From contig NZ_JACDNP010000010.1 of the NCBI RefSeq assembly GCF_013839425.1, positions 1 to 64,000 of the forward strand: a DNA stretch of 64,000 nt, written 5' to 3'. The notes under the pieces are model-generated. The model searched no databases. It saw only the letters and a list, made by a program, of their open reading frames with translations, and had not been told where the DNA came from. This DNA comes from Halorhabdus salina (GTDB lineage Archaea; Halobacteriota; Halobacteria; Halobacteriales; Haloarculaceae). The first letter of the stretch is position 1. Each line of letters starts with the position of its first letter. Below, piece after piece: positions 12,077-21,678 of the stretch. Both the position numbers and the translations under genes were made by a program.

Positions 12077-12289
12077 TTAGGCACTCGGCCGTGATGATTC
12101 TGCGTTGCCGATCGCGACGAAGAGGCCACCAGCAATGGTTAACAGCAGTGTACTCAGGCCGCCGGGAATATCTCCGTTGAGAAGGAGCCAGCCGGCAAGC
12201 CCCAGGCTAGTGACGATCAGGACTGCGCCGAGCGTGATCAGATGCCAGGTACTGTGCTCATTGGGGAACGATCGGTCGAGTGTCGACAT
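12077..12289 (-). CDS. small two-helix membrane protein
   Basis: 70 residues. A short polar N terminus with a His (MSTLDRSFPNEHSTW) is followed by two transmembrane helices (LGAVLIVTSLGLAGWLLL and GLSTLLLTIAGGLFVAIG) and a short polar tail. Codon use is like that of the chromosomal genes. It stands alone between the rRNA terminator and tRNA-Cys on the opposite strand. I do not recognise a family with known function. Confidence 0.6.
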   Translation of the reverse strand: MSTLDRSFPNEHSTWHLITLGAVLIVTSLGLAGWLLLNGDIPGGLSTLLLTIAGGLFVAIGNAESSRPSA

Positions 12290-12398
12290 GTGTGTCTAAG
12301 CACAGAGTGAGGACGCCCAAGAACGTTTTTACATCCTGATAAATTCACGTGGATAGTATTCAATTGTGGGGAATTCGATCGGCTACTGTCGTTCTTGT

Positions 12399-12455
12399 GA
12401 GTGGCGACATTTTTCAATCATTCGTCACTCACTGAACTATAGGCAGTCGCCACTC
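12399..12455. promoter_or_regulatory. 10-bp inverted repeat upstream of tRNA-Cys
   Basis: GAGTGGCGAC (12399-12408) and GTCGCCACTC (12446-12455) are perfect inverted copies 37 bases apart. The right copy is followed by GAAAAACATAAATCG, a plausible TATA region about 30 bases before the tRNA. Confidence 0.4.
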
Positions 12456-12493
12456 GAAAAACATAAATCGACAGACTGGCGAGTGACTACTGT

Positions 12494-12569
12494 GCCAAGG
12501 TGGCAGAGTTCGGCCTAACGCAGCGGCCTGCAGAGCCGCCCATCGCCGGTTCAAATCCGGCCCTTGGCT
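12494..12569 (+). tRNA. tRNA-Cys (anticodon GCA)
   Basis: 76 bases with acceptor GCCAAGG/CCTTGGC, discriminator T (U73, the tRNA-Cys identity base), anticodon stem GCGGC/GCCGC around CTGCAGA with GCA at 12540-12542, and T-arm GCCGGTTCAAATCCGGC. In many haloarchaea tRNA-Cys follows 5S rRNA; here it has its own upstream region. Confidence 0.97.
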
Positions 12570-12726
12570 TTCACACGATACCCAACAACGACCATGTCTT
12601 GTTTCTGTGCATTCTCGCGCGTCTATTTCATCATGTAGAGAGCTGTACCCTGCACAGGACAGCCTCGATTCTCACGGTCGTTCACACGTTCGAATTTTTC
12701 CGGCACAATCCACCCCCGACCGTGGC

Positions 12727-13026
12727 GTCACCGGCTTCCTCAAGCAGGCTGGGGCCGGTGAGGGGGCCTCAGTGATGGTCGTCGAGGGCGATGACGTATT
12801 ATATCTTGCCGACCGTGAGAAGGAAGTTCAGCTTCTCGAATTGGCTGATGGTGAGATAGTCACGGTCAATGGCGAGGACATCCTCGCCTTCGAGTCCTGC
12901 GTCAAGTACGACAGTTTGACGATGGACAGTCTCGCGGGGACCTTCGCTGGTGGATTTACGAACGTCCACCTCGAAGGTCCTAGGCTCGTCGCACTCACCA
13001 CGTACGGTGAGTCACTCGTCTTCGAG
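12727..13026 (+). pseudogene. decayed AIM24-family gene fragment
   Basis: About 100 codons resemble the middle of AIM24/TIGR00266-type proteins, beta-rich proteins of unclear role. Visible are FLKQAGAGEGASVMVVEGDD, VQLLELADGEIVTVNGEDIL, then FTNVHLEGPRLVALTTYGES. Intact members are over 200 residues and start with a conserved N-terminal half. Here the frame upstream back to tRNA-Cys is unrelated, and homology stops abruptly after residues LVF. I therefore call it a remnant truncated at both ends rather than a gene, although the frame remains open from 12607 to 13134. Confidence 0.65.
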
Positions 13027-13171
13027 CGATTGCGACATAATTCGTTCTGTCGTGTGTCTCCCTTTTGCAACGGCCTTGCCGAAGGTAAGCTGGACGATCC
13101 ATCAGACTGTCCGCTTCAGCCTGAGAAACACTGATTCCGGGCTTATGCGGTCCGGCGCCCACGGATCGAGT

Positions 13172-13855
13172 ATGGCACATTCTGACCCACTCGAACAGAC
13201 GCCCTCGAACGCCGAGTCGATGGTCGTCTTCGATCGACTCGTCGACTGGGGGATTGCCGCCCTCCTGGGTGTCATCGGCTTGCTCAGCATCGTCGGTGGC
13301 TTCCTGCTGCAAGATTTCGTGGACCGGTCACTGATCGCCGACGTGATCCACGATCCGGAGTTCCAGTCCGACGTTCTCACCGAGGCGGAAGCGATCGACG
13401 CGATCGGCTCGACGCTGGAATGGATGTCGTTCGGCCTGATGACGATCGGCGGCGTGCTCGTGTTGATCGCGGTCGCCGTCGTCGTCGCCCACGGTCGAGC
13501 CCGAGCAAGCAACCAGCGGACGCCGGGCTGGATTCTCGGCGTGACTGGGGCGATCGTCGGAACCGTGTTCTCGTTCGTCCCGCTGTCGCCGGCCATCGGC
13601 GGCGGCATCGCCGGGTATCTCGATTCCCGACGGGACACCAGCGGGATCGGCGTCGGCGCGCTGGCAGGCCTGTTCGCGGCGGTGCCGGCGTTCGTTCTGG
13701 CGGCTTTCACGACGGTCGGGCTGTACGTCGGTCTCCCCGACGATTCCGTGGTCATCGCTGTCCTCCCGGGCGTATTCTTCGTTGTGTACTTCATCTACAC
13801 GGTCGGCGCGAGCCTGGTCGGCGGCTACGTCGGCAAGTGGATCGCCGACGACTGA
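13172..13855 (+). CDS. polytopic membrane protein, DUF5518-like
   Basis: 227 residues. A polar N terminus is followed by about five transmembrane helices (one near residue 30, one near 90 and a cluster from 125 to 220), rich in Gly and Ala. The central VFSFVPLSPAIGGGIAGYLD with repeated Gly-rich helices resembles haloarchaeal DUF5518-type membrane proteins of unknown function. The start ATG at 13172 was chosen because the upstream extension is low-quality sequence. Function unknown. Confidence 0.7.
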   Translation: MAHSDPLEQTPSNAESMVVFDRLVDWGIAALLGVIGLLSIVGGFLLQDFVDRSLIADVIHDPEFQSDVLTEAEAIDAIGSTLEWMSFGLMTIGGVLVLIAVAVVVAHGRARASNQRTPGWILGVTGAIVGTVFSFVPLSPAIGGGIAGYLDSRRDTSGIGVGALAGLFAAVPAFVLAAFTTVGLYVGLPDDSVVIAVLPGVFFVVYFIYTVGASLVGGYVGKWIADD

Positions 13856-13884
13856 ATGCGAGCCCACTGTCGGTACCCGGACGA

Positions 13885-15084
13885 TCAGTTCGATTCGTCA
13901 CAGGAACACCTCGCGACCACATCTGCGGCGATCGATCGGAGCGTATCGGTCGAAAAGTTCCCCTGCACGACGTAGTCCAGACCGCTGCAGGACCACGCGA
14001 AAATTGTGTCTTCACCTGCCATGGTCATCGTCGCATTCACTCCCTTGAGGGAGACCGATTCACCGTCGAGGGCCACGTCCGTCGGACCGTCCCGCGTTAC
14101 GACACTCACCTCGTGCGTCGAATTTGCGTACTGTAACGAGACAACTGTTCGGTTTCCGTTTCGGGAGATCCGTGCCTCATCGAACTCGAACTTCCCGGGC
14201 AACGTGGGATTCGGAATGTCGAAGGTGACGTTGGCATCGGCCGCGGCGACTGTCTCGAACGTCGTCGTTCTGGACATCGATGGCGTCTGGACTGTCACGT
14301 CCGGCGGCGGATCGAACCGGAACCGTTCCGGGTCGGGATCGACGTTGAACGAGACGGTTCGGTAGACTTGGACGGATCGAGTCACGTCGCCGTTGATGTT
14401 GATCACGGTCTCGGTGCGGAGCGGATAGAAGTACTCCGCGTCGAACCAGTAGGTCGCGTTCTCGATGTACTGGCCGAGTCCATCGGTCGCGTTCCCCCCG
14501 ACCGGATCCAGTTCGACGCCGTGGGTGCGTCGATCGGCGACCGTCCGCGTCCCGAGATACGTGACGTTGAAGCGGATCTGGCCGACGAGGTCGGCGGTCG
14601 TCAGTCCTGTCCCGCCGCTGCTGCCACCTAGCGGTCCGACTGGAAGCAGTGAATCGGAGACGAGCGAACCGTCGTTCGTTCTCGAGACGTTACCGAACAC
14701 GCGCCTGACGAACTCCTGGTTGCCTGTCTCCGAGATGTTTAGATTTCCGATCTCGATGCGGGTGACCGAGTCAGCACTCACATCGTATATCCAGGCGACG
14801 CTCCCGTTGTTGACGGTAATATCTCTCGACTGATTCGACGGCGGGAGCACACGCTGGCGGACCATTCCGTCGACCGGTCGGCTGAGATAGTTCACCGTCG
14901 TGTTCGATGTTCTGTCGCCGTCGTCAAGCCGATATTCGAAGACACCCTCGACTGTCTTGAGTGTGTCGTAGCCACGTTCGGCCTCGGCACCGGACGGCAC
15001 ATCTGGTCCGCTGAGCTGGACGTCGCTACAGCCTGCGAGGGCGGCGAGGAGGGCCAGTGCGATCAGGGCGACAGCGTTTCGCAT
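13885..15084 (-). CDS. exported lipoprotein, LolA-like fold
   Basis: 399 residues from the ATG at 15084. A hydrophobic signal segment ends in the lipobox LAGC (residues 17-20), so the mature protein is anchored outside the membrane by a lipidated Cys. The body has the pattern of haloarchaeal LolA/outer-membrane-lipoprotein-sorting-like proteins, with repeated beta strands and TLKTVEGVFEYRLDDGDRTS at the start. The likely role is lipid or lipoprotein handling or a sensor at the cell surface; this is inference. It converges with the membrane protein at 13172. A second LolA-like protein is encoded at 26616. Confidence 0.7.
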   Translation of the reverse strand: MRNAVALIALALLAALAGCSDVQLSGPDVPSGAEAERGYDTLKTVEGVFEYRLDDGDRTSNTTVNYLSRPVDGMVRQRVLPPSNQSRDITVNNGSVAWIYDVSADSVTRIEIGNLNISETGNQEFVRRVFGNVSRTNDGSLVSDSLLPVGPLGGSSGGTGLTTADLVGQIRFNVTYLGTRTVADRRTHGVELDPVGGNATDGLGQYIENATYWFDAEYFYPLRTETVININGDVTRSVQVYRTVSFNVDPDPERFRFDPPPDVTVQTPSMSRTTTFETVAAADANVTFDIPNPTLPGKFEFDEARISRNGNRTVVSLQYANSTHEVSVVTRDGPTDVALDGESVSLKGVNATMTMAGEDTIFAWSCSGLDYVVQGNFSTDTLRSIAADVVARCSCDESN

Positions 15085-15322
15085 GCTGTGGACTGTGTCC
15101 AACGCGGACAAAGGCGTTTCGTCCAGGAACGGATCGCCTGCTCTTCAACGGGCCATGTTTCTGACTCTGCAGTCCACGACAGTACTAAATGCAGTGGCCT
15201 GAGTAACGTCGTATGTGCGACAGCCTGGGCGAACGACATCTCGAACGATCGAGGGTGTTTGCACGTCTTGGCCTCAACAGCGCGATGGATCCAGCCCCGA
15301 TCGAAAGCCGTACTAAGTACGG

Positions 15323-16312
15323 ATGACTGACGAACAGGACCCGTCCATTCCGATCGACGCCTATCCCGATCCAGTCGTCACTTACGAGTGGGTGGACGAC
15401 GAGATCGTCGTCACGGCGAGCAACGGGACCTTTGACGCGACGTTCGGCAGTGTCGAGGCTGGAACGCCGCTTGCAGACCTGGTGACCGTCTCCAGTGAAG
15501 ACGATAAAACTCTCGAGCAAGCAGTCTCCGATGCCGAGACGACGTTCATCGCCCGCGTCGGGATCGAACACCGAGAGGTTCGAACCTGTTGTACTGTCGA
15601 ATCGGGCTGGTCTGGATTTCTCGTGATTCGCGAGGGCGCTGGTGATACAGCTGAAAGCGCCGTCAGTGTGGGTGACGTAGCCAGCGTGATTAGTCACGAC
15701 CTCCGCAATCCCATCGACGTCGCCAAGGCACACTTACGGGCCGCACGCGAGACGGGCGACGCCGAGCACTTCGAGGCAGTCGCGAACGCCCACGACCGGA
15801 TGGAGGAGATTATCGAAGACGTGCTCACGCTCGCTCGCGGGTCCCAGGCCCTCGATCCGTCGCCGTCGGTGTCGGTAGGCGGAGCCGTCGAGGACGCCTG
15901 GGGGTCCGTCGAGACTGACGACGCCACGCTGGAGATGACCGATGGGCTCCCGGAGACGGCGGCCGATCCCGAACGTCTCCGACGGCTCTTCGAGAACCTG
16001 TTCCGGAACAGTATCGAACACGCCGTCCCGGACGGTTCTTTGGGGCAGGAGCGATCGCCGGGAATCGGGGCGAGCGGCCGAGCCGTGACGGTACGCGTAG
16101 GTTCGCTCGACGACGGCTTTTACGTTGCCGACGACGGCCAGGGTATTCCGGCTAACGAGCGCGATGCTGTCCTCGAGCCCGGATACACTGTCGAGGACGG
16201 CGGTACCGGCCTGGGGCTGGCCATTGTCGATCGGATCGTCGACGCCCACGGTTGGGACCTTACGCTCACGAACGAGCGAGACGGCGGTGCTCGCTTCGAG
16301 ATTAGCTTTTGA
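15323..16312 (+). CDS. sensor histidine kinase
   Basis: 329 residues, soluble. A PAS-like N-terminal region (about 10-110) is followed by a HisKA dimerisation helix with H-box VISHDLRNPIDVAKAHLRAA (near residue 120). An ATPase domain follows with N-box LFENLFRNSIEHA, G1 DDGQGIP and G2 GGTGLGLAIV. All catalytic motifs are intact, so it should autophosphorylate and pass phosphate to a response regulator not encoded next to it. The HalX-type regulator at 18850 is the nearest candidate. Confidence 0.9.
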   Translation: MTDEQDPSIPIDAYPDPVVTYEWVDDEIVVTASNGTFDATFGSVEAGTPLADLVTVSSEDDKTLEQAVSDAETTFIARVGIEHREVRTCCTVESGWSGFLVIREGAGDTAESAVSVGDVASVISHDLRNPIDVAKAHLRAARETGDAEHFEAVANAHDRMEEIIEDVLTLARGSQALDPSPSVSVGGAVEDAWGSVETDDATLEMTDGLPETAADPERLRRLFENLFRNSIEHAVPDGSLGQERSPGIGASGRAVTVRVGSLDDGFYVADDGQGIPANERDAVLEPGYTVEDGGTGLGLAIVDRIVDAHGWDLTLTNERDGGARFEISF

Positions 16313-16498
16313 GAGTTTGGGGGGTTCCCTAAACGGCTTTGCCCTCGGTGGTTACACACAATCTCGACCGCGCGCTCTAATCGCTAGTGATGTGAGACAG
16401 CCCATCCCTGAGTGAGAGGGTGCGTATCCATACTAGTGAAAACGCGTCCAGTCGGCCACAACAGAATCATCATCTGCCTATCTTGTGACGGGATATTC

Positions 16499-16594
16499 AT
16501 GAGTATCAATGCGTGGCTGGAAGAACCATCGTTTCGTGGCCAAGCACTGATTGGTGGAGTCGTGGTTGCTATTTCGGTTACGGGCGTTCAGTGA
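16499..16594 (+). CDS. possible 31-residue single-helix membrane peptide
   Basis: ATG at 16499, SINAWLEEPSFRGQALIGG followed by a short hydrophobic helix ending in VAISVTGVQ and TGA. It may be a genuine micro-protein or the start of a truncated membrane gene. It ends four bases before the stop of the convergent gene at 16599. Confidence 0.3.
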   Translation: MSINAWLEEPSFRGQALIGGVVVAISVTGVQ

Positions 16595-16598
16595 GTGA

Positions 16599-16823
16599 TC
16601 AACCGAATTCATCGTGGAGAACGCCTCGGAGGTCGTAGAGATTCGCAAGCACTGCGCAGACGACCATCAGTAGACCGGCGCTGAAGAACGCGACGAGACC
16701 CACAGTACTCTCGAAGAGTCGATCAGGCATACTGAACCCAAGCGCAATCACCCCCATACAGATGACGGCGACACCAACAACAATCGCCGCGCCATATCCT
16801 CGGAGAGAGGGTTGATTCACCAT
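16599..16823 (-). CDS. small two-helix membrane protein
   Basis: 74 residues with two transmembrane helices (AAIVVGVAVICMGVIALGF and VGLVAFFSAGLLMVVCAVLA) and a short charged tail (LYDLRGVLHDEFG). No family recognised. It probably reads from its own promoter in the 440-base gap upstream. Confidence 0.55.
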   Translation of the reverse strand: MVNQPSLRGYGAAIVVGVAVICMGVIALGFSMPDRLFESTVGLVAFFSAGLLMVVCAVLANLYDLRGVLHDEFG

Positions 16824-17263
16824 GCGTTGTCATTTCCATGTACGAGTGATAACTGTGCGGTAGAGTCGCCTACCCAACTACCCGCTGTTACAATGGGGAA
16901 GTGTTGATCTAATAGGATTTCAACAAAGCCGGCGCGGTCAAAAGCGCCCCATCCTCAGCCGAGTGATCGCCCCGTTCTCATCGGCTTGGTACTCACCCAT
17001 CCAGCAGTCGTCGTTCGTGCATTTGAACGTCGCCTGGCTCGTGCACCTTCCGTTCGCGGAGGAACCGTGGCTCCGTGAGCAATTCGGTGAGGAAGACGAG
17101 CAGTATTGCGACCGGGTTTCGAGAGTTATCGGTCCCCGCCCCGTTCGGGCGTCCTCGTCCGGACAAAATTAGCCGTCATCCTCCGGCCCACGTCACTACT
17201 CCCTCCCTTCTCTTGGAAACGCGCCGAAACACCCAAGAGTCGAATGCCGGTACGTAGGACCAC
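16824..17263. other. intergenic region, no clear gene
   Basis: 440 bases. On the minus strand, around 16950-17090, one frame reads ANGRCTSQATFKCTNDDCW, then MGEYQADENG. This looks like a decayed zinc-ribbon protein with three Cys but has no start codon in range. Nothing else is recognisable; promoters for both flanking genes must lie here. Confidence 0.3.
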
Positions 17264-18808
17264 ATGGACGAATCGCTCCGGCGAGCACCCGTCGGCGTCC
17301 TCGAAACGACACCCGACGGGACCGTAACCGACACCAACGCAGCCGTGCGGTCGCTGTTCGATCTCGACGGCGAACCGGCGGGTCAGCCGATCGACGAGGT
17401 GTTTCCTCGATCGGTGGACACGACGCTGCGGGAGTCCTTCGAAGGCGCGACTCGGGTGACGGACTTTGAGGCCTACTACCCTGAATTGGAGCGGTGGTTT
17501 TCGGTTTCCGTTCGGCACGTCGGGGAAAGTGTCGTCGTCTACGTTCGCGAGGTGACGAGTCGCCGCCGTCAAAAGCAGCGGATCGAACGCTTGCAGGCCG
17601 AACGCGAGCGCGGGGCCGTCATCGACGCGGCGTTCTCGGAGGTCCTGGGATCGCTCGTCGAGGCGACGTCCCGGACCGAGATAGCGGCCACAATCTGTCG
17701 AAAACTCGTCGATCCCGATCGTTACGCGTTCGCGTGGGCCGGCGAACGGACAGTGGGTGGCGACGGGATCTCGGTTCTCGCGTCGGCGGGCGAGACGGGC
17801 GAGACCTTCACGGCCGTCAAAGAAGCACTGGACGGCTCGATCGAGATACTGGAAGAACAGGCGATCGAGACCGCCGAGGTGCAGCTGGCACAGCCGATCG
17901 CCCAGGACTCGCGAGTTCCCGAGGACGTTCGCGTCGCGGCCTTCGCCGACGGCATCCAGTCGATCCTCGTTGTCCCGCTTGCCTACGGAACCACCGTCTA
18001 CGGCGTGATCGCTCTCTACGCGGATCGGACGGACGCGTTTCCCGAGCGGGAACGCTCCCGGTTCGAAACGCTCGGCGAGGTCGCGGGGTTCGCCGTCTCG
18101 GCCGCTCGCAACCGGAACCTGTTGCTGTCGGATACGGTGACCGAGGTCACCTTCGGTGTCGAGGGGGAGTCTGCGCTCGTCACGCTGGCGGAGGAACTAC
18201 AAGGCGACGTACGGCTCGATGGACTGGTCGCAAGCGGTGATGACGCGTTGCTGTGTTACGTCACCGTCACGGACGAGACGTCCGAGGCAGAATCGACAAT
18301 TCCGGGCGGGGCCGAGTCCATCGACGGAATCGCCAATGTCCGATCTGTCGGGACCGCGTCGCCCGGTGAGCGCCTGGAAGTCGAAGTCGACGGCTCAGAT
18401 CCCCTGGTACGGGTCTCGACGCTCGGCGGATCGGTCCGCGAGGCGACCTACGGGAGCGAAACGGCCGAGATCGTCGTGGAATTCCCGCCCGAGGGGGACG
18501 TCCGGCGGATGGTCGAGGCTGTCCGGCGAGACTACGACGTCACGGTCCGTGCCAAACACGAGCGCGAGCGGTCGGCGACGACCGCCCGCGAGTTCCGCGA
18601 CGCGCTCGATGAGCGGCTGACCGATCGACAGCGAACGGTGCTCCGAACGGCCTATCTGGCGGGCTACTTCCAGTCGCCGCGGGACAGCACCGCCGAGGAG
18701 GTCGCCGACTCGCTGGGCATCACCGGATCAACGTTGCTGTATCACCTGCGTGCGAGCCAGCGGACCCTGCTCGACGTGTTTTTCGAGGACGAACTCGGCG
18801 TATCGTGA
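17264..18808 (+). CDS. Bat-like regulator: PAS-GAF-HTH
   Basis: 514 residues. An N-terminal PAS domain (about 5-105) is followed by a linker coiled coil, a GAF domain (about 120-285), the bacterio-opsin-activator GAF/HTH-associated domain (about 300-430) and a C-terminal HTH_10 DNA-binding domain (LTDRQRTVLRTAYLAGYFQS, then TAEEVADSLGITGSTLLYHL). This is the architecture of Bat-type haloarchaeal transcription factors that sense light, redox or small ligands. Targets are unknown. It stands alone, convergent with the HalX regulator. Confidence 0.92.
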   Translation: MDESLRRAPVGVLETTPDGTVTDTNAAVRSLFDLDGEPAGQPIDEVFPRSVDTTLRESFEGATRVTDFEAYYPELERWFSVSVRHVGESVVVYVREVTSRRRQKQRIERLQAERERGAVIDAAFSEVLGSLVEATSRTEIAATICRKLVDPDRYAFAWAGERTVGGDGISVLASAGETGETFTAVKEALDGSIEILEEQAIETAEVQLAQPIAQDSRVPEDVRVAAFADGIQSILVVPLAYGTTVYGVIALYADRTDAFPERERSRFETLGEVAGFAVSAARNRNLLLSDTVTEVTFGVEGESALVTLAEELQGDVRLDGLVASGDDALLCYVTVTDETSEAESTIPGGAESIDGIANVRSVGTASPGERLEVEVDGSDPLVRVSTLGGSVREATYGSETAEIVVEFPPEGDVRRMVEAVRRDYDVTVRAKHERERSATTAREFRDALDERLTDRQRTVLRTAYLAGYFQSPRDSTAEEVADSLGITGSTLLYHLRASQRTLLDVFFEDELGVS

Positions 18809-18849
18809 TGGCGCAGTAGCGCAACGTGATTACCGGGGGGATTCGATGT

Positions 18850-19428
18850 TCACAGCTCTTCGCGGCCGATAGCATCGAACTCCGTGAGGAGCGTGTCGTC
18901 CTCAAGGAGTCGTCGGGCGCGCGCTTGGAGTCGCTCGGCCCGTTCGGCGAGGGTGGCGTACTCGTCGTGGTTGTCTCGTTCATCGGGTCGGGTTTCGGCG
19001 GCGACGACCGCTCGCTTAGATTCGACACTGAAGTACTCGCCGAGCGTCTCGTAGGCGAGGATCTGCCGTTGCTGATCGACGACGGCCCGGAGATCCTCGC
19101 GCTCGACGGGTTTACAGAGATAATCGTCGAAGGGCAACTCCAGCACGTCGAACCCTGGATCGACGGCGGTCACCATGACGACGCGGCCGTCGAAGTTCTC
19201 CTCGGTGAGCCGTTCGAGGACCTCGTCGCCCGACATGTCGGGCATGTGTCGGTCCAGGAGGACGACGTCCGCCGTCTGCTCGCCGATCATCGAGAGTGCC
19301 TCGGGGCCGCCATAGGCCGTCTCGACCCCGCAGAACCCCTCGAGTCGGAGCGCGTACGCGTCGGCCACCTCGCGCTCGTCGTCCACGACCAGCGCTTCCA
19401 GCTCGGCGGGGCCTTCGCCGTCGGGCAT
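18850..19428 (-). CDS. response regulator with HalX domain
   Basis: 192 residues from the ATG at 19428 (MPDGEGPAELEALVVDDERE). The receiver domain has the acidic pair DDE near residue 17, the phosphoacceptor Asp in VVLLDRHMPDMSG, the Thr in VMVTA and Lys in YLCKPV. A HalX domain follows (about 130-192), a helical region found in haloarchaeal regulators of unclear output. The longer upstream frame (to 19689) overlaps the divergent promoter region and is spurious. The phosphodonor is probably one of the nearby kinases. Confidence 0.92.
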   Translation of the reverse strand: MPDGEGPAELEALVVDDEREVADAYALRLEGFCGVETAYGGPEALSMIGEQTADVVLLDRHMPDMSGDEVLERLTEENFDGRVVMVTAVDPGFDVLELPFDDYLCKPVEREDLRAVVDQQRQILAYETLGEYFSVESKRAVVAAETRPDERDNHDEYATLAERAERLQARARRLLEDDTLLTEFDAIGREEL

Positions 19429-19574
19429 GGTTCGGGTGTTCGTAGATCGTTCCGCGTCGAACGGGTAAAACGCATCGTCTTCGCGGTGAGTATCTGCATA
19501 GCTAGACTCCTTTCGCGGTCTGATCCCGATAGCTAGAGCCAGGTTCCAGGGTACCGCCGTCCGTTTCCATAGAT

Positions 19575-19916
19575 ATGTCCGCCCAACCAGTGGTCCCCGT
19601 TCGACATGACAGTCCGGAACCCGAAGTCTCGACTGACCGCCTTCTCGAACTGCTCGGCGACGAGTACACCCGACGGGTGTTCGAGGCAATCACCGATCAG
19701 TCCCGGAGTGCACGTTCCATTGCCGAGATCACCGACGTTTCCCGACCGACCGTCTATCGACGCCTCAACGACCTCCGGGACGCCGGCCTGGTCAGGACGG
19801 AGATGGAGATCCGCGACGACGGCCACCACCGCGAGCAGTATCGGGCCGTCGACGGATCGCTCTCGGTATCGATCGACGATGGCGGTCTGGACGCGACCGT
19901 GCATGTCGCTGACTGA
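19575..19916 (+). CDS. winged-helix (ArsR-like) transcription regulator
   Basis: 113 residues. A helix-turn-helix at about 28-85 (LLELLGDEYTRRVFEAI, then RSARSIAEITDVSRPTVYRR LNDLRDAGLV) has an ArsR/MarR-like wing with HHREQYRAVDG, followed by a short beta C terminus. It lacks an obvious metal site. It diverges from the HalX regulator across a 146-base gap and precedes two linked kinase genes by 139 bases. Confidence 0.85.
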   Translation: MSAQPVVPVRHDSPEPEVSTDRLLELLGDEYTRRVFEAITDQSRSARSIAEITDVSRPTVYRRLNDLRDAGLVRTEMEIRDDGHHREQYRAVDGSLSVSIDDGGLDATVHVAD

Positions 19917-20055
19917 GTGCCGCCCGGGGTCGGCGGCCAGTCGATCCTGTTCACCCAACGTTTTGCCGCTCCGAACTGTGGGTCCACTGGAGTGACAGAA
20001 CCACCGTAATGCCCGACGAACCGTTCTCGAACCGGAAGAGAGACGGCAGCAACCG

Positions 20056-21678
20056 ATGGTCGTAGCTACCTCGCCGATCGCGCTGGCAGCCAGCGTGATC
20101 GCGATTCTGACGAGTGCGGCGTTCGTCGTGACGATCCACCGTTATAGGGACGATCCGACAACCGTCCCGTTGATCGGCGTCGCGATCACGCTGCTTGCCG
20201 GGAGTCTGCTTCATCTGTTCGTTGTGGATCTCCAGCCAGTACGGACACTCCTCGGGATCGAAGGGGCACCGACGTTCACGTCTGGCGGCCTCTGGGTGTT
20301 GTTCGCGATCGACATTCCGGCGGTCGTCGGTGGGCTCTGGTTCCTGTTCGCCCTCCAGTACACCGGACGTGATCGGGAAACGTCGTCGATCGTCTTTCCG
20401 GCCATCGCGGTGTTACTCCTGGCTCTGGTCGCACTCAATGTCGGTGTAACCGTGGCCAGCTCGGCGCTCAGTCCGCTCCTCGGGAGCTTCAATGCGCTGC
20501 TGGGAATCACGATCGTCCTCACGGAGGCGGTCGCGACGATCGGCATCTTTCTCGTCCTCACGACGACGCTCGGCCGGAAAGCGTTCCCCATTGGACAGAT
20601 CGTCTCGCTCACGGGGGCTATCGGATCGATCCTCTTGCTCCCCTTTCTTGCGACGACCATCGACGCGCCGATCGTCACGCCGCTCGCCGTCGCGACGGCG
20701 GCGACCCTGCTCACCGTAACGACGCGCCGGTATCGGCTCTTCGAGACGCTGCCGGTCGCATCAGTCGTCGGGCGGGATCGCGTCATCGAGGAGATGGGCG
20801 AAGGCGTGCTCGTGATCGGTTCCGACGGGACAGTCCAGGACCACAACTCGGCAGCTCGAACGCTGTTTGGTCTGGACGACGCCAGAGTTCGTGGCCGTCC
20901 ACTCGACGAGATCGTTCCCGAACTCCCCGAGACGACGATCCGCGACGCAGCCGATTCAGTGGACGTCGAGACGACCGACGGTCGCGTCGTCACGGCGAAT
21001 GGCGATCCCCTGACCAACGATCGAGGCCACGACGTCGGATACATGATCGTCTGTCAGGACGTTACCGAACGCCGCCGCCGGGAACGCCGCCTCGGTGTCC
21101 TCACGCAGGTCGTCGCTGGCGCGACGAGCGAACGGCTCGGGACGGTTGCGGATCTCGCGACGGCCGTCCTCGACGACGAGGAGGGCCCGGGCGAGGCCGG
21201 CGACCGGATTCGACGCACGGCGACCGACGTCGCACGGCTGGTCGAGCGCGTCAGGGACGTCGAACAGGCGGTCGCCGAACGGACCGGGGCGACAGCGCCC
21301 ATCGCCGTCGACGACGTGATCGCCGCCGTCCGGGGACGGAACGACGACATAACGATACGCTCCCCGGACTCGGCAGGCGCAGCCACCGTCTATCCGGAGT
21401 TGCTGGAAGCGACCGTCGAGACGCTCGCGCTCGGGGCAGGGGAGAGCCCTCCCGATATTACGGTAGCGATCGCTGACGACGAGGATACCGTCATCACGAT
21501 CTCGCCCTTTGGGCGCGAGGACGCGATCGCCGATCTCGTCGTATCGGTCGCGGAACTGGCCGCCGATGAGGCGGGCTGGCGGGTCGACAGACGTGGGGAT
21601 GACCCAGCCTGCCTGACACTGCGACTGTCCTCGGCCACCCGGCGAGACCGCCGCCCCGACGGTGGTGACTCCCAGTGA
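20056..21678 (+). CDS. degenerate membrane histidine kinase (7TM-PAS-pseudokinase)
   Basis: 540 residues. Seven hydrophobic helices (residues ~5-225, the 7TM sensor module of haloarchaeal kinases) are followed by a PAS domain (about 240-345, GEGVLVIGSDGTVQDHNSAA). In the kinase part the H-box is replaced by VLTQVVAGATSERLGTVADL, with no phosphorylatable His. The N-box region reads ELLEATVETLALGAGE, and no DxGxG or GTGLGL glycine motifs remain. It should be catalytically dead and probably serves as a partner of the next kinase, whose start overlaps its stop by one base. Confidence 0.88.
   Translation: MVVATSPIALAASVIAILTSAAFVVTIHRYRDDPTTVPLIGVAITLLAGSLLHLFVVDLQPVRTLLGIEGAPTFTSGGLWVLFAIDIPAVVGGLWFLFALQYTGRDRETSSIVFPAIAVLLLALVALNVGVTVASSALSPLLGSFNALLGITIVLTEAVATIGIFLVLTTTLGRKAFPIGQIVSLTGAIGSILLLPFLATTIDAPIVTPLAVATAATLLTVTTRRYRLFETLPVASVVGRDRVIEEMGEGVLVIGSDGTVQDHNSAARTLFGLDDARVRGRPLDEIVPELPETTIRDAADSVDVETTDGRVVTANGDPLTNDRGHDVGYMIVCQDVTERRRRERRLGVLTQVVAGATSERLGTVADLATAVLDDEEGPGEAGDRIRRTATDVARLVERVRDVEQAVAERTGATAPIAVDDVIAAVRGRNDDITIRSPDSAGAATVYPELLEATVETLALGAGESPPDITVAIADDEDTVITISPFGREDAIADLVVSVAELAADEAGWRVDRRGDDPACLTLRLSSATRRDRRPDGGDSQ

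Noticed and set aside
16950..17090. Minus-strand zinc-ribbon-like frame (KCTNDDCW)
   Set aside because: No start codon in range and only three Cys; too weak to list as a gene.
19429..19689. N-terminal extension of the HalX response regulator
   Set aside because: The extra 87 codons overlap the divergent promoter region and are not similar to receiver domains.
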